Notes: a model not told the origin generated them from the letters alone. DNA of 12,025 bases from an uncultured Eubacteriales bacterium (GCA_900557635.1 USTB01000012.1:1-12025), one strand, 5' to 3'; positions 1 through 6,606 are shown, counted from the stretch's first letter. Numbers and translations: made by a program.

Positions 1-35
1 CGCGTCCTCGGCGCCCTGCGTTCTCTCTGCATCCT

Positions 36-64
36 ATTATATCAGGAAACGCACGGTTTGTAAA
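36..64 (-). promoter_or_regulatory. Strong sigma-A promoter reading off the left edge
   Basis: On the minus strand, TTTACA (59-64) and TATAAT (36-41) are separated by exactly 17 bp. The -10 is preceded by TGA, which makes it an extended -10. Transcription would start near position 29 and leave the window to the left, so it should serve a gene lying beyond base 1 and downstream of pyk. No start codon with a ribosome binding site is visible in bases 1-35. No hairpin with a T-run was found between the pyk stop and this promoter. Confidence 0.7.
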
Positions 65-79
65 CACCTTTTGCGATGT

Positions 80-1828
80 TTAGTTGACCTGACCCGTAAA
101 AACCAAGCCGCGGCGGGCGTCGAGCGCCACAGCGGTGCCGTTGACCAGAATGCGCGTAGCGCCGACCGCCTCGCAGATCCCGGGAATGTTAAGGATTTCG
201 CACGCCATGGAGGCGTAGGAATTCTTGCCGCCGTGCTCGCAGATCACGCCCTTGGCGTGGCGCAGGATGTCGAGAGACTTGGGCGAAACGGTGGGAACCA
301 CGAGAATTTCGCCGGGACGGAAGCGGTGAAGCGCTTCGTCCTCATCGGCGCAGACGCAGAGATTGCCGCACACCGACTGATCGCCGATGCCCTTGCCGGT
401 TACAAGGACATTGCCCACAAGCTGAACCTTGAGCATATTTGTAGTGCCGGGAACGCCGAGGGGAAGTCCGGCGGTGATGACGACCACGTTGCCGTTTTCC
501 ACCAGACCGTGCTCCTTTGTGACCTCGAGAGCGGCGGAGAACAGCTCGTCGGTGTTCTGTTTTTCCTCCATATACAGCGGGGTAACGCCCCACGACATGT
601 TCATCTGACGGCAGGTGCGCAGATCGGGCGAACAGCCGATGATGGGAGTCTCGGGACGGAAGCGGCTGATCTGACGTGCGGTGGTGCCGGTCGTAGTGAC
701 CGTGATGATGGCGCTGGCGCGCAGATCCTGCGCGGTGGTGCAGGTGGCGTGAGAAATGGCGTTGGAGACAGAGGAGAAGGATGCCTGACGGCGATCCGCA
801 AAGCGGGCGCGGTAGTCGATGTCGCTTTCGGTGCGCTCGGCGATACGCGCCATGGTGCGGACAGCCTCCACGGGATACTGTCCCGCGGCAGTCTCGCCCG
901 AGAGCATGATGGCGCTGGTGCCGTCGTAGATGGCGTTTGCCACGTCGGTGATCTCGGCACGGGTGGGACGGGGCTGACGAGTCATGCTTTCTAACATCTG
1001 GGTCGCCGTGATGACCTGCTTGCCCTCGGTGAAGCAACGGGAAATAAGACGCTTCTGCACAATGGGGATCTCCTCCATGGGGATCTCCACGCCCATGTCG
1101 CCGCGCGCGACCATGATACCGTCGGACACCTCAAGGATCTCGTTGGCATTGGCGACTCCGGCGGAATTTTCGATTTTGGCGATGATACGGATGTTGGGAT
1201 TGCCCAGACGCTCCAATTCGTCGCGGATGGCGACAATGTCGGCGGCGGACTGGGTGAAGGAGGCGGCGATGAAATCGAAGTCCTCTTCCACGCCGAAGGC
1301 GATGTCCGCGCGATCCTTTTCGCTCAGGAAGGGGATGGACAGATGCGCGCCGGGCACGTTCACACCCTTGCGGTCGGAGATCGTGCCGCCGTTGACCACG
1401 GTGCAGTCGATCTGCTCGGGCTTGGTTGCGGCGACGCGAAGCTCGATCAAGCCGTCGTCAATTAAGATGGTGCCGCCGGGCGTGACGTCGCGGTACAGAT
1501 CGGAAAAGCTGACCGATACGCCGTTTTCGTCGCCGCGGTGCTCCTGCATATACAGGGAAAAGTGTTGTCCCGCGCGCAGGGCGACGCATCCGCCCTCAAA
1601 GGTGCCCAGACGGATCTCGGGACCCTTGGTGTCCAAAAGGAGCGCGGTGTGCAGATTCAGCTCCTGACGCAGTTTTTTGATCATATTTGCCTTTTTGCGG
1701 TGCTCCTCGTAGGAGCCGTGGGAGAAGTTCAGACGCGCCACATCCATGCCCGCCTTCATCATTTCCCGCAGGGTCGCCTCGTCCGAGGAGGCGGGTCCGA
1801 GGGTGCAAATGATTTTCGTTTTACGCAT
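80..1828 (-). CDS. pyk: Pyruvate kinase with C-terminal PEP-utiliser domain
   Basis: Pyruvate kinase makes pyruvate and ATP from phosphoenolpyruvate and ADP, the last step of glycolysis in the cytoplasm. The 582 residues fit the long Firmicutes form. The nucleotide and PEP site elements are present: R32, N34 and S36 in RLNFSHG, D66-R73 (DTKGPEIR), catalytic K218 with E220 in IIAKIEN, D244 in ARGDMG, T276 in ITATQ, and the LSGETA loop at 309-314. Residues about 480-580 form the extra mobile domain related to PEP-synthase swivelling domains. In that domain, Tyr538 stands where the catalytic His of true phosphotransferases would be (GGKNSYAS), so it is probably structural. The ATG at 1828 follows AGAGG with about 9 nt spacing. 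It lies 108 bp downstream of nif3 on the same strand and may be partly cotranscribed with it. Confidence 0.97.
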   Translation of the reverse strand: MRKTKIICTLGPASSDEATLREMMKAGMDVARLNFSHGSYEEHRKKANMIKKLRQELNLHTALLLDTKGPEIRLGTFEGGCVALRAGQHFSLYMQEHRGDENGVSVSFSDLYRDVTPGGTILIDDGLIELRVAATKPEQIDCTVVNGGTISDRKGVNVPGAHLSIPFLSEKDRADIAFGVEEDFDFIAASFTQSAADIVAIRDELERLGNPNIRIIAKIENSAGVANANEILEVSDGIMVARGDMGVEIPMEEIPIVQKRLISRCFTEGKQVITATQMLESMTRQPRPTRAEITDVANAIYDGTSAIMLSGETAAGQYPVEAVRTMARIAERTESDIDYRARFADRRQASFSSVSNAISHATCTTAQDLRASAIITVTTTGTTARQISRFRPETPIIGCSPDLRTCRQMNMSWGVTPLYMEEKQNTDELFSAALEVTKEHGLVENGNVVVITAGLPLGVPGTTNMLKVQLVGNVLVTGKGIGDQSVCGNLCVCADEDEALHRFRPGEILVVPTVSPKSLDILRHAKGVICEHGGKNSYASMACEILNIPGICEAVGATRILVNGTAVALDARRGLVFTGQVN

Positions 1829-1890
1829 AATATCTTACCTCTCAACGATCGGGAAGCCGCGAAAGACGGCTCGGGACCGAAAACAATCAA

Positions 1891-1933
1891 ACTATAGTAT
1901 ATGCGGGTATATGCAGATATCGGGATCGGGCAA
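1891..1933 (-). promoter_or_regulatory. Candidate pyk promoter with tandem GTATATGC repeat
   Basis: In the nif3-pyk gap, the minus strand carries TTGCCC (1928-1933), a 16-bp spacer and TATACC (1906-1911), a moderate sigma-A match. TATACT (1896-1901) and TATAGT (1891-1896) are alternative -10 elements. On the plus strand GTATATGC occurs twice, at 1897-1904 and 1907-1914. The two copies are 10 bp apart, about one helical turn, inside the promoter core. This could be a regulator site or just overlapping -10-like sequence. The -35 lies within the spacer directly after the nif3 stop. Confidence 0.4.
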
Positions 1934-1936
1934 ATG

Positions 1937-2689
1937 TCAGCTTCGGCTGAGCACGCGGACGCGATCCGAGAAGAATTTTTCCGTTTTTGCATCCGGACAG
2001 ATCTCGCGAAGCATGCCGCAAAAGGCATCGAGCACGGGATTTTCGGTGTAAAAATGTCCCGCTTCGATCAGAAGGATGCCGTTTTCCGCCGCATCGGTGA
2101 GATGATGATGGGAAAACTCGCCGCTGACGTAGGCATCGGCGCCTGCCGAGATCGCGTCGCCGATGAAATCGCCGCCCGCGCCGCCCAGAACGGCAAGACG
2201 CGAAACGGGCTTCGACCCGCCCGCATAGCGCACATACGGTGCGGACAGCACGTCGCGCACCCGCTGTGCAAGCTCCTGCGGGGAGAGGGGAGAGGGCAGT
2301 GTGCCGATGCGTCCCATGCCCGTGCCGAAGGGGACGGAATCGCGCAGATCGAGCAGTGCCGCCAGTACGTCGTTCACGCCGCCCGAGACCGAATCCATGC
2401 GGGTGTGGAAGCTGAACACAGAAATGCGGTTCTGCACCAGAGAAATGAGCTTGGGGTCGGTGAGGTGCTTCACGGGACGGAAAATGAGCGGATGATGGGA
2501 GATGATCAGATCGAACCCGTTGTCCGCCGCATACGACACCGCATCCGACGTGACGTCGAGGGTGACGAGAATGCGCGCGCACTCCCGTTCGGGGTCGGGG
2601 CAGACCATCATGCCGTCGTTGTCCCAATCCTCCCGCAGCTCGGCGGGGATCCGACGGTCTAACTGCCGATACAGCTCTCCGTGTTGCAT
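1937..2689 (-). CDS. Nif3-like dinuclear metal centre protein (YqfO family)
   Basis: This is a member of the NIF3/YqfO family (often annotated GTP cyclohydrolase I type 2). These are metal-binding toroidal hexamers whose cellular role is not settled. The 250 residues match the short family form without the inserted middle domain seen in Bacillus YqfO. Visible signatures are the first metal motif SHHPLIF (64-70), HTRMD (95-99), the glycine loop GGAGGDFI (169-176), EFSHHH (191-196) and the C-terminal AGHFYTE (210-216) with H212 and E216 as likely ligands. The ATG at 2689 has a strong GGAGG 9 nt upstream. Its start overlaps the end of trmK by 31 bp; this trmK-nif3 pairing is also found in Bacillus (yqfN-yqfO). 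It is probably translated from the same mRNA as trmK. Confidence 0.9.
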   Translation of the reverse strand: MQHGELYRQLDRRIPAELREDWDNDGMMVCPDPERECARILVTLDVTSDAVSYAADNGFDLIISHHPLIFRPVKHLTDPKLISLVQNRISVFSFHTRMDSVSGGVNDVLAALLDLRDSVPFGTGMGRIGTLPSPLSPQELAQRVRDVLSAPYVRYAGGSKPVSRLAVLGGAGGDFIGDAISAGADAYVSGEFSHHHLTDAAENGILLIEAGHFYTENPVLDAFCGMLREICPDAKTEKFFSDRVRVLSRS

Positions 2690-3438
2690 AATGCTTCCTC
2701 CAATTGTGCCGCGCAGGCAAGCTCGGACGAGACGTCCCGTCCCGCGCGCTGTCTGCTCTCGATTTCTTTTCTCAGCTGTGCCGCACGCCGCTTGACCAAA
2801 AGAACGGAGTTTTCCTCCCCCGACGTGAGGTGATATGCGCCCGCAAGTATTTCGGCGGGCGTATGCCGCTCGGGGATGCCGGTATACGCGGCGCAGATGA
2901 TCTCGTACAGACGGTCCTCCGCGACCGCCGCCTCCCGTTCGATGGCAAAGCCGTTACTCCACAGCCATGCGCGGAGCCGATCCGAATGGGTCATGGGTTG
3001 CAGGATGAGACGGACGTCCGCACTGCGCACCATGGGCGCGGCGGCAAGCAGGGAGGCGATCAGCTCGCCGCCCATGCCCGCAATGATGATGTCCTGCGGG
3101 GAAAAATCCTCCGCGCCCGCAAGACCGTCCGCCAGGCGGAGCGTGATCCGATCCTCCAGTCCCGCGCGTGCAACGGTCTCGGCGGCGCGGGAAAGAGGCC
3201 CTCGGCGCACGTCCGAAGCCAGTGCGCACGGGTTATGCCCGCTCTGCACTAAATAGACGGGAAGCAGGGCATGGTCGGTGCCGATGTCCGCCACCCGCAC
3301 GCCGGCGCGCACGAATGACGCCAGCGCGGGCAGACGCTTCCCGGGCAGGGACGCTCTGCCGCCCGATCCGGTTTTGGGACAGGCGGGGGCGCGGGTCAGC
3401 GATTTTTCCCCCGCGAAATTTGCCGAACGGTGCTCCAT
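2659..3438 (-). CDS. trmK: tRNA (adenine(22)-N1)-methyltransferase TrmK
   Basis: TrmK uses S-adenosylmethionine to methylate N1 of A22 in the D-loop region of bacterial tRNAs. The 259 residues contain the class I methyltransferase core: VADIGTDHALLP (49-60) is the SAM motif, ASDVRRGPL (74-82) the acidic strand end, IIIAGMGGELI (117-127) the family motif and LILQPMTHSDRLRAWL (144-159) the typical TrmK segment. A charged C-terminal helix (about 215-255) fits the tRNA-binding coiled coil. The open frame extends further upstream, but that part overlaps the DUF1858 gene and reads like a shadow. The ATG at 3438 is preceded by GGAGG at good spacing, so it is chosen. This leaves about 30 residues before the usual family N-terminus (LPGKRLPALASF). 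It lies 67 bp downstream of the DUF1858 gene. Confidence 0.92.
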   Translation of the reverse strand: MEHRSANFAGEKSLTRAPACPKTGSGGRASLPGKRLPALASFVRAGVRVADIGTDHALLPVYLVQSGHNPCALASDVRRGPLSRAAETVARAGLEDRITLRLADGLAGAEDFSPQDIIIAGMGGELIASLLAAAPMVRSADVRLILQPMTHSDRLRAWLWSNGFAIEREAAVAEDRLYEIICAAYTGIPERHTPAEILAGAYHLTSGEENSVLLVKRRAAQLRKEIESRQRAGRDVSSELACAAQLEEALCNTESCIGS

Positions 3439-3449
3439 GAAGTCCTCCG

Positions 3450-3488
3450 AAAAAGAGACTGCCGCAGGTGACACGGGGTCATCTGCGG
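3450..3488 (-). terminator. Terminator-like hairpin between DUF1858 gene and trmK
   Basis: On the minus strand an arm CCGCAG pairs with CTGCGG, continued after one A/C mismatch by TGAC pairing with GTCA around a 5-nt loop (3462-3488). A run of five T follows after 7 nt rather than directly. It could act as a leaky terminator that lowers trmK-nif3 expression relative to the DUF1858 gene, or as an RNA processing structure. The gap between T-run and stem makes full termination unlikely. Confidence 0.4.
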
Positions 3489-3505
3489 AAGTCGCCCAAT
3501 TTCCC

Positions 3506-3706
3506 TTATTTATTGGCGAAATACGTGTTGATCTCGTCCACCAGCGTGTCGGCGTCCGTGCCGTGAACGGCGCAGGCGTCCTCGATGCTCTCGCCGCGGG
3601 AGGCGGGACAGCCGAGGCAGTGCATGCCGATGGCGAAGAAGAATTCTGCGGTTGCGGGATCGTAGTCGAGAATGTCGCCGATAATGCTTTCCTTTGTGAC
3701 TTCCAT
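3506..3706 (-). CDS. DUF1858 redox-disulfide domain protein
   Basis: This 66-residue protein is a single DUF1858 domain (also called the hybrid-cluster-protein-associated redox disulfide domain). The order is the hydrophobic N-terminal motif SIIGDILDYDP (7-17), FFFAIGMHC (22-30), then HCLGCP (29-34) with the C30/C33 CxxC pair, followed by GESIEDAC (38-45) and a final helix. Members are cytoplasmic and are thought to take part in thiol redox chemistry or Fe-S related functions, but no reaction is established. A longer in-frame ATG at 3808 sits inside the promoter and is rejected. The ATG at 3706 has AAGGAGAT 5-8 nt upstream. It is first in the trmK-nif3 transcription unit. Confidence 0.88.
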   Translation of the reverse strand: MEVTKESIIGDILDYDPATAEFFFAIGMHCLGCPASRGESIEDACAVHGTDADTLVDEINTYFANK

Positions 3707-3779
3707 GGTAATATCTCCTTTTTTGCGCGCTTTCTGCGTGAATAAAACATCTGATCCGATTATATTCCGAATCAAAATT

Positions 3780-3808
3780 ATTATATCCCGCATTTGCGCC
3801 TTTGTCAA
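3780..3808 (-). promoter_or_regulatory. Perfect consensus sigma-A promoter for DUF1858-trmK-nif3
   Basis: The minus strand reads TTGACA (3803-3808), a spacer of exactly 17 bp, and TATAAT (3780-3785). Both hexamers match the vegetative consensus in all six positions. Transcription should begin near 3773, giving an untranslated leader of about 65 nt before the DUF1858 start codon at 3706. The position also rules out the longer upstream start of that gene. Confidence 0.85.
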
Positions 3809-3952
3809 CCGCGGGCGATATGTAAATATGTAAATTTATTTCCGATTTTTCCTCAGAAAACGGCGGTTTTCCCGTTGCGGCGGGCATATTTGACACGGGG
3901 CGCGGCGCGGGCGGAGACAGAAGGGGATGGCGGTCATTTGTTTTAAGTAAAT

Positions 3953-3983
3953 TAACACATTGTTTTTATGTGTGTGTTACAAT
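3953..3983 (+). promoter_or_regulatory. proC extended -10 promoter with overlapping inverted repeat
   Basis: TGTTACAAT (3975-3983) is an extended -10 element (TG-N-TACAAT). The best -35-like hexamer, TTAACA (3952-3957), is 20 bp upstream, which is too far for a normal -35, so the promoter would depend on the extended -10 or an activator. TAACACA (3953-3959) and TGTGTTA (3973-3979) form a perfect 7-bp inverted repeat with a 13-bp T-rich centre. Its right arm overlaps the -10, as expected of a repressor operator. The proC leader would be about 80 nt. Confidence 0.5.
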
Positions 3984-4071
3984 AAACAGAATATCAGACG
4001 GTGTTCGGCGTTTGAAAGCCGCAAAGGTGCAAAAACCGGAAAACCGCAAAAAGAAACGGAAGAGTGAACAG

Positions 4072-4890
4072 ATGAAGGAACAGAATACCGAGCCGGTATA
4101 CGGCTTTTTGGGCGCAGGCAACATGGCGTCGGCGATCATCGGGGGGATCGGCGGCAAAAACGTGTGCGTGTATGACGTGAACCCCGCACAGTACGAAAAA
4201 TTCTCCGACATGCCCTATGTGCGCACGGCGGCGACCCCGCGCGAATGCGCCGAGGCGGCGCGCTACCTCTTTCTGTGCGTCAAGCCGCAGAACTTTGAGG
4301 CGCTCCTGACCGATCTGCGAGACTGTGACCTGCGCGGCAAGACCGTCGTCTCCATTGCCGCAGGCATCTCCACCGACGCGATCTGCCGCTGTCTCGGACG
4401 GCAGGAGGCGGTCATCCGCACCATGCCCAACACGCCTCTGCTCATCGGTCGGGGCGTGACGGCGCTTTCCCGCAACGCGTTGGTGTCCGACGAGGACTTT
4501 GCGGCGGTGAGCGAGCTGTTTTCGGCTTGCGGCGCGGTGTTCACCCTGCCCGAGGACAAGATGAACGCCGTCATTGCGGCGACCTCCACCGCCCCCGCCT
4601 ATGTCTATCTGCTGATCTCCGCCATTGCGCATGAGGCGGCGCGGGAGGGCGTGTCCCCCGAGGGCGCGGATATGACCGAAATGATCGCCCGTATGGTCAT
4701 CGGCTCGGCACACATGGTGCTGGAGAGCGGCAAGACGCCCGACGAGCTGATCACCATGGTGAAATCGCCCAAGGGCACCACCGAGCAGGCGCTCCTGTCA
4801 CTGGAGCGCGACGGCTTCTGCGATGTGACGGCGCGCGCCATGCAGGCGTGCACCGCGCGTGCCGAGGAGCTGGGAAAGACCGCACTGTAA
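4072..4890 (+). CDS. proC: Pyrroline-5-carboxylate reductase
   Basis: ProC reduces 1-pyrroline-5-carboxylate to L-proline with NAD(P)H, the final step of proline synthesis, in the cytoplasm. The 272 residues match the family length. The N-terminal Rossmann domain has the dinucleotide motif GFLGAGNMA (11-19) and CVKPQ (69-73); MPNTP (118-122) closes the cofactor pocket. The C-terminal dimerisation and substrate domain carries ATSTAPAYVYLL (170-181) and SPKGTT (232-237). The usual second-last glycine of the SPGGTT signature is Lys234 here. The ATG at 4072 is preceded by GGAAGAG at 7 nt; an earlier in-frame ATG at 3970 lies upstream of the likely transcription start and gives a non-conserved basic tail, so it is rejected. 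It appears to be a single-gene unit. Confidence 0.93.
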   Translation: MKEQNTEPVYGFLGAGNMASAIIGGIGGKNVCVYDVNPAQYEKFSDMPYVRTAATPRECAEAARYLFLCVKPQNFEALLTDLRDCDLRGKTVVSIAAGISTDAICRCLGRQEAVIRTMPNTPLLIGRGVTALSRNALVSDEDFAAVSELFSACGAVFTLPEDKMNAVIAATSTAPAYVYLLISAIAHEAAREGVSPEGADMTEMIARMVIGSAHMVLESGKTPDELITMVKSPKGTTEQALLSLERDGFCDVTARAMQACTARAEELGKTAL

Positions 4891-4951
4891 GCCGTTTTTC
4901 CGTTTTCCGACGTGCGTCGGAGATATGACCGATGCGCGTCCCGACCGCGTC

Positions 4952-4980
4952 TCATAGTTTCCCCGCCCCGTGCATAAAGT
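4952..4980 (+). promoter_or_regulatory. Candidate sigma-E sporulation promoter
   Basis: The sequence TCATAGT (4952-4958), a gap of exactly 14 bp, then CATAAAGT (4973-4980) fits the classical sigma-E layout known from Bacillus (Z-H-ATA-XX, 14 bp, CATACAHT). The ATA core is perfect and six of eight -10 positions match. It stands 34 bp before the start codon of a SpoIIM-like gene, a gene type that is under sigma-E control in Bacillus. No good sigma-A promoter was seen in this 124-bp gap. Confidence 0.5.
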
Positions 4981-5014
4981 ATACCACACAGAATGCGCGG
5001 GGAGGCGGTAGGGT

Positions 5015-5557
5015 ATGCGAAGGGACGAGCGTTTCGGCTGGCAGCTTGCCGGCACAGCCATCGCGGCGTTTGCCGCAGGCGTGTGGTGCTTCTGCGCGCA
5101 TCGGAGCGCGGTCATCTATCAGCCCGTGTCCTTTGACGGCTGTACGGACGCGGCACAGATCGCCATGATCTTTCTGCGCGCGTTCCTGCGCACGGCGTGG
5201 CCCCTGCTTCTGCTTTCCGCCGCGGCGTTCACACGGTTTGTGTGTCCCGCCTGCTTCTGCGTGATGACCGTTCGCGCGTTTCCCGCCGGACTGGCGGCGG
5301 GGTATCTGTACGCCGTGCAGGCATGGACGGTGTATGCCCTGTTTCTCGTTTTCACCGTCGCGGTCGCCTTTCTGTATCTGTACGTCTGCTGTATGGCGTA
5401 TGCCTTTGCCTACGCCACCGACGGTCCGGTGCGGGCGCTGGACGCACCCTTTCACGCACGGCAGTTTTTCCTGCGTTATCTCAATGCCTGCGGCATCCTC
5501 GTGTTTCTCACCGCGCTGTGGTGCTGCGGCTGTCTCAACGGTCTGATCCGCGTTTAG
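5015..5557 (+). CDS. Cys-rich membrane protein, possibly SpoIIM-like
   Basis: This 180-residue integral membrane protein has about five hydrophobic segments (roughly 10-28, 61-83, 88-104, 105-133 and 158-176). The arrangement resembles stage II sporulation protein M: one N-terminal helix, an outside loop, a segment FLRAFLRTAWPLLLL (53-67), then a helix pair containing VRAFPAGLAAGYLYA (86-100) where SpoIIM has its KGxxxGFxxGF motif. SpoIIM belongs to the septal peptidoglycan-thinning and engulfment machinery of the mother cell. The call rests on topology and a weak motif only. The protein has 12 cysteines (6.7 percent), including CFC, CPACFC, CC and CCGC clusters, which is unusual. The ATG at 5015 follows GGAGG (5001-5005) by 9 nt. 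A sigma-E-like promoter lies just upstream. It could also be an unrelated small membrane protein. Confidence 0.5.
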   Translation: MRRDERFGWQLAGTAIAAFAAGVWCFCAHRSAVIYQPVSFDGCTDAAQIAMIFLRAFLRTAWPLLLLSAAAFTRFVCPACFCVMTVRAFPAGLAAGYLYAVQAWTVYALFLVFTVAVAFLYLYVCCMAYAFAYATDGPVRALDAPFHARQFFLRYLNACGILVFLTALWCCGCLNGLIRV

Positions 5558-5604
5558 GACGGCGATGCCGTTCCGCCCAATCCGCTTTTTTGAAGGAGTT
5601 TCCC

Positions 5605-6606
5605 GTGGAAGAAAAAAAACAAGGACAAAAGAAAAAGAGAACCCCCCTGTTCGAGCTGCTCTACCGTACCCGCCGCGACGGCAAGGAGGTCAAAAAGGAG
5701 CCGATCGGCCCGCCGACCCTGGCGAATTTCTTTAAGTTTTACGGACGGCACTTTTACGATGCGGTCAAGGTGAACCTGCTCTTGGTGTTCGGCAATTTTC
5801 CCGTGTTTTTCGGTCTGTTTGCCCTCACCGGATACCTGAACCACAACGCAAGCGCCGCCTCCTCCTACCTCTTCAGTCCCCTGTACGGCGCCATGACCGC
5901 CGATCCCGAGCATGTCAGCCCCCTGACCATGCTGCTCTACGGCATTCACGGCGTGCAGACCGAAGGCTCGACCATGAGCGTGGCGACCTATATCTTCTTC
6001 GGACTGTCCGCACTGGTCATTTTTACTTTCGGCATCGTTAACACGGGTGTGTCCTACATTCTGCGCAATATGGTGCGCGGCGAGCCGATCTTCTTCTGGC
6101 AGGACTTTACCTATGCCGTCAAGCGCAATTTCCGTCAGGGCATGATTCTCGGCATCTTGGACTGCGCCGTGATCGGCGTGCTCTTCTATAACATCACCTT
6201 CACGTATTTCAATCTGGGACGCATCAGCTTCAACGTGTCCTTCTTCGGCAATACCCTTTTGGCGGTGGTGTACTTTGTGATGCGGTACTATCTGTACATC
6301 ATGCTTGTGACCTTTGATCTGAGCATCTTCAAGCTCTTCAAAAACGCCTTCATTTTCGTCATTCTCGGCTTCCGCCGCAACTTCATGGCGGTTTTGGGAA
6401 CGGTGTGCGCCGTGGCTGTGACCTATTCTCTGCTCATCGTCTTTCAGCCCGTGGGCATGCTCCTGCCCTTCACCATCCTGTTCGGAACGGGCGCGGTGAT
6501 GGGCGCGTATGCCGCGTATCCCAAGATCAAGCAGATCATGATCGACCCGTACTACAAGTCGGACAAGCCCGGCAGTGAGCCGATCACGGATGCGCCGTCC
6601 GAGTGA
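5605..6606 (+). CDS. DUF624/YesL-like membrane protein
   Basis: This 333-residue protein has about six membrane segments (56-77, 127-150, 180-200, 212-236, 263-280 and 284-304). The family hallmark is the stretch around 150-178, with YILRNMVRGEP followed by FFWQDFTYAVKRNFRQ, matching the YesL/DUF624 pattern of a re-entrant helix, RGE and an amphipathic FKxNFKQ helix. FKLFKNAFIFVILGFRRNF (242-260) repeats the theme near the C-terminus. YesL proteins are usually about 200 residues; the extra length here comes from a very basic N-terminal tail (1-35) and an inserted loop at 78-126. The function of the family is unknown. Translation starts at GTG 5605 with AAGGAG (5593-5598) 6 nt upstream; the open frame extends further left, over the preceding gene. 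It lies 47 bp after the SpoIIM-like gene and is probably cotranscribed with it. Confidence 0.75.
   Translation: MEEKKQGQKKKRTPLFELLYRTRRDGKEVKKEPIGPPTLANFFKFYGRHFYDAVKVNLLLVFGNFPVFFGLFALTGYLNHNASAASSYLFSPLYGAMTADPEHVSPLTMLLYGIHGVQTEGSTMSVATYIFFGLSALVIFTFGIVNTGVSYILRNMVRGEPIFFWQDFTYAVKRNFRQGMILGILDCAVIGVLFYNITFTYFNLGRISFNVSFFGNTLLAVVYFVMRYYLYIMLVTFDLSIFKLFKNAFIFVILGFRRNFMAVLGTVCAVAVTYSLLIVFQPVGMLLPFTILFGTGAVMGAYAAYPKIKQIMIDPYYKSDKPGSEPITDAPSE

Larger units (their letters stand above)
3707..4071. other. Divergent intergenic region, 365 bp, no gene
   Basis: The gap lies between the outward-facing DUF1858 gene and proC. It holds the minus-strand consensus promoter (3780-3808), an A+T-rich stretch with a repeated ATGTAAAT (about 3820-3838), a G+C-rich central block (about 3860-3930), the proC promoter with its inverted repeat (3953-3983) and a purine-rich proC leader with several GCAAAA-like steps (4020-4055). 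An isolated TTGACA at 3890-3895 on the plus strand has no -10 at the right distance. No convincing small gene or RNA gene was seen. Confidence 0.6.

Noticed and set aside
71..994. Plus-strand open frame of 307 codons opposite pyk
   Set aside because: Antisense to conserved pyruvate kinase sequence, with no motif and no ribosome binding site.
1937..1952. TCAGC-TTCG-GCTGA hairpin at the end of nif3 as a terminator
   Set aside because: Five-base-pair stem inside the coding end, with no T-run downstream on the minus strand.
3890..3895. Perfect TTGACA on the plus strand
   Set aside because: No -10-like hexamer at 15-19 bp; the following sequence is G+C-rich.
4907..4920. CCGAC/GTCGG hairpin after proC as a terminator
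   Set aside because: The stem is only 5 bp and no T-run follows on either strand, so termination is not supported.
5557..5573. Hairpin GGACGGC/GCCGTTC between the SpoIIM-like and YesL-like genes as a terminator
   Set aside because: The stem includes a G-T pair and the T-run (5585-5591) begins 12 nt after it; at most a weak pause site.
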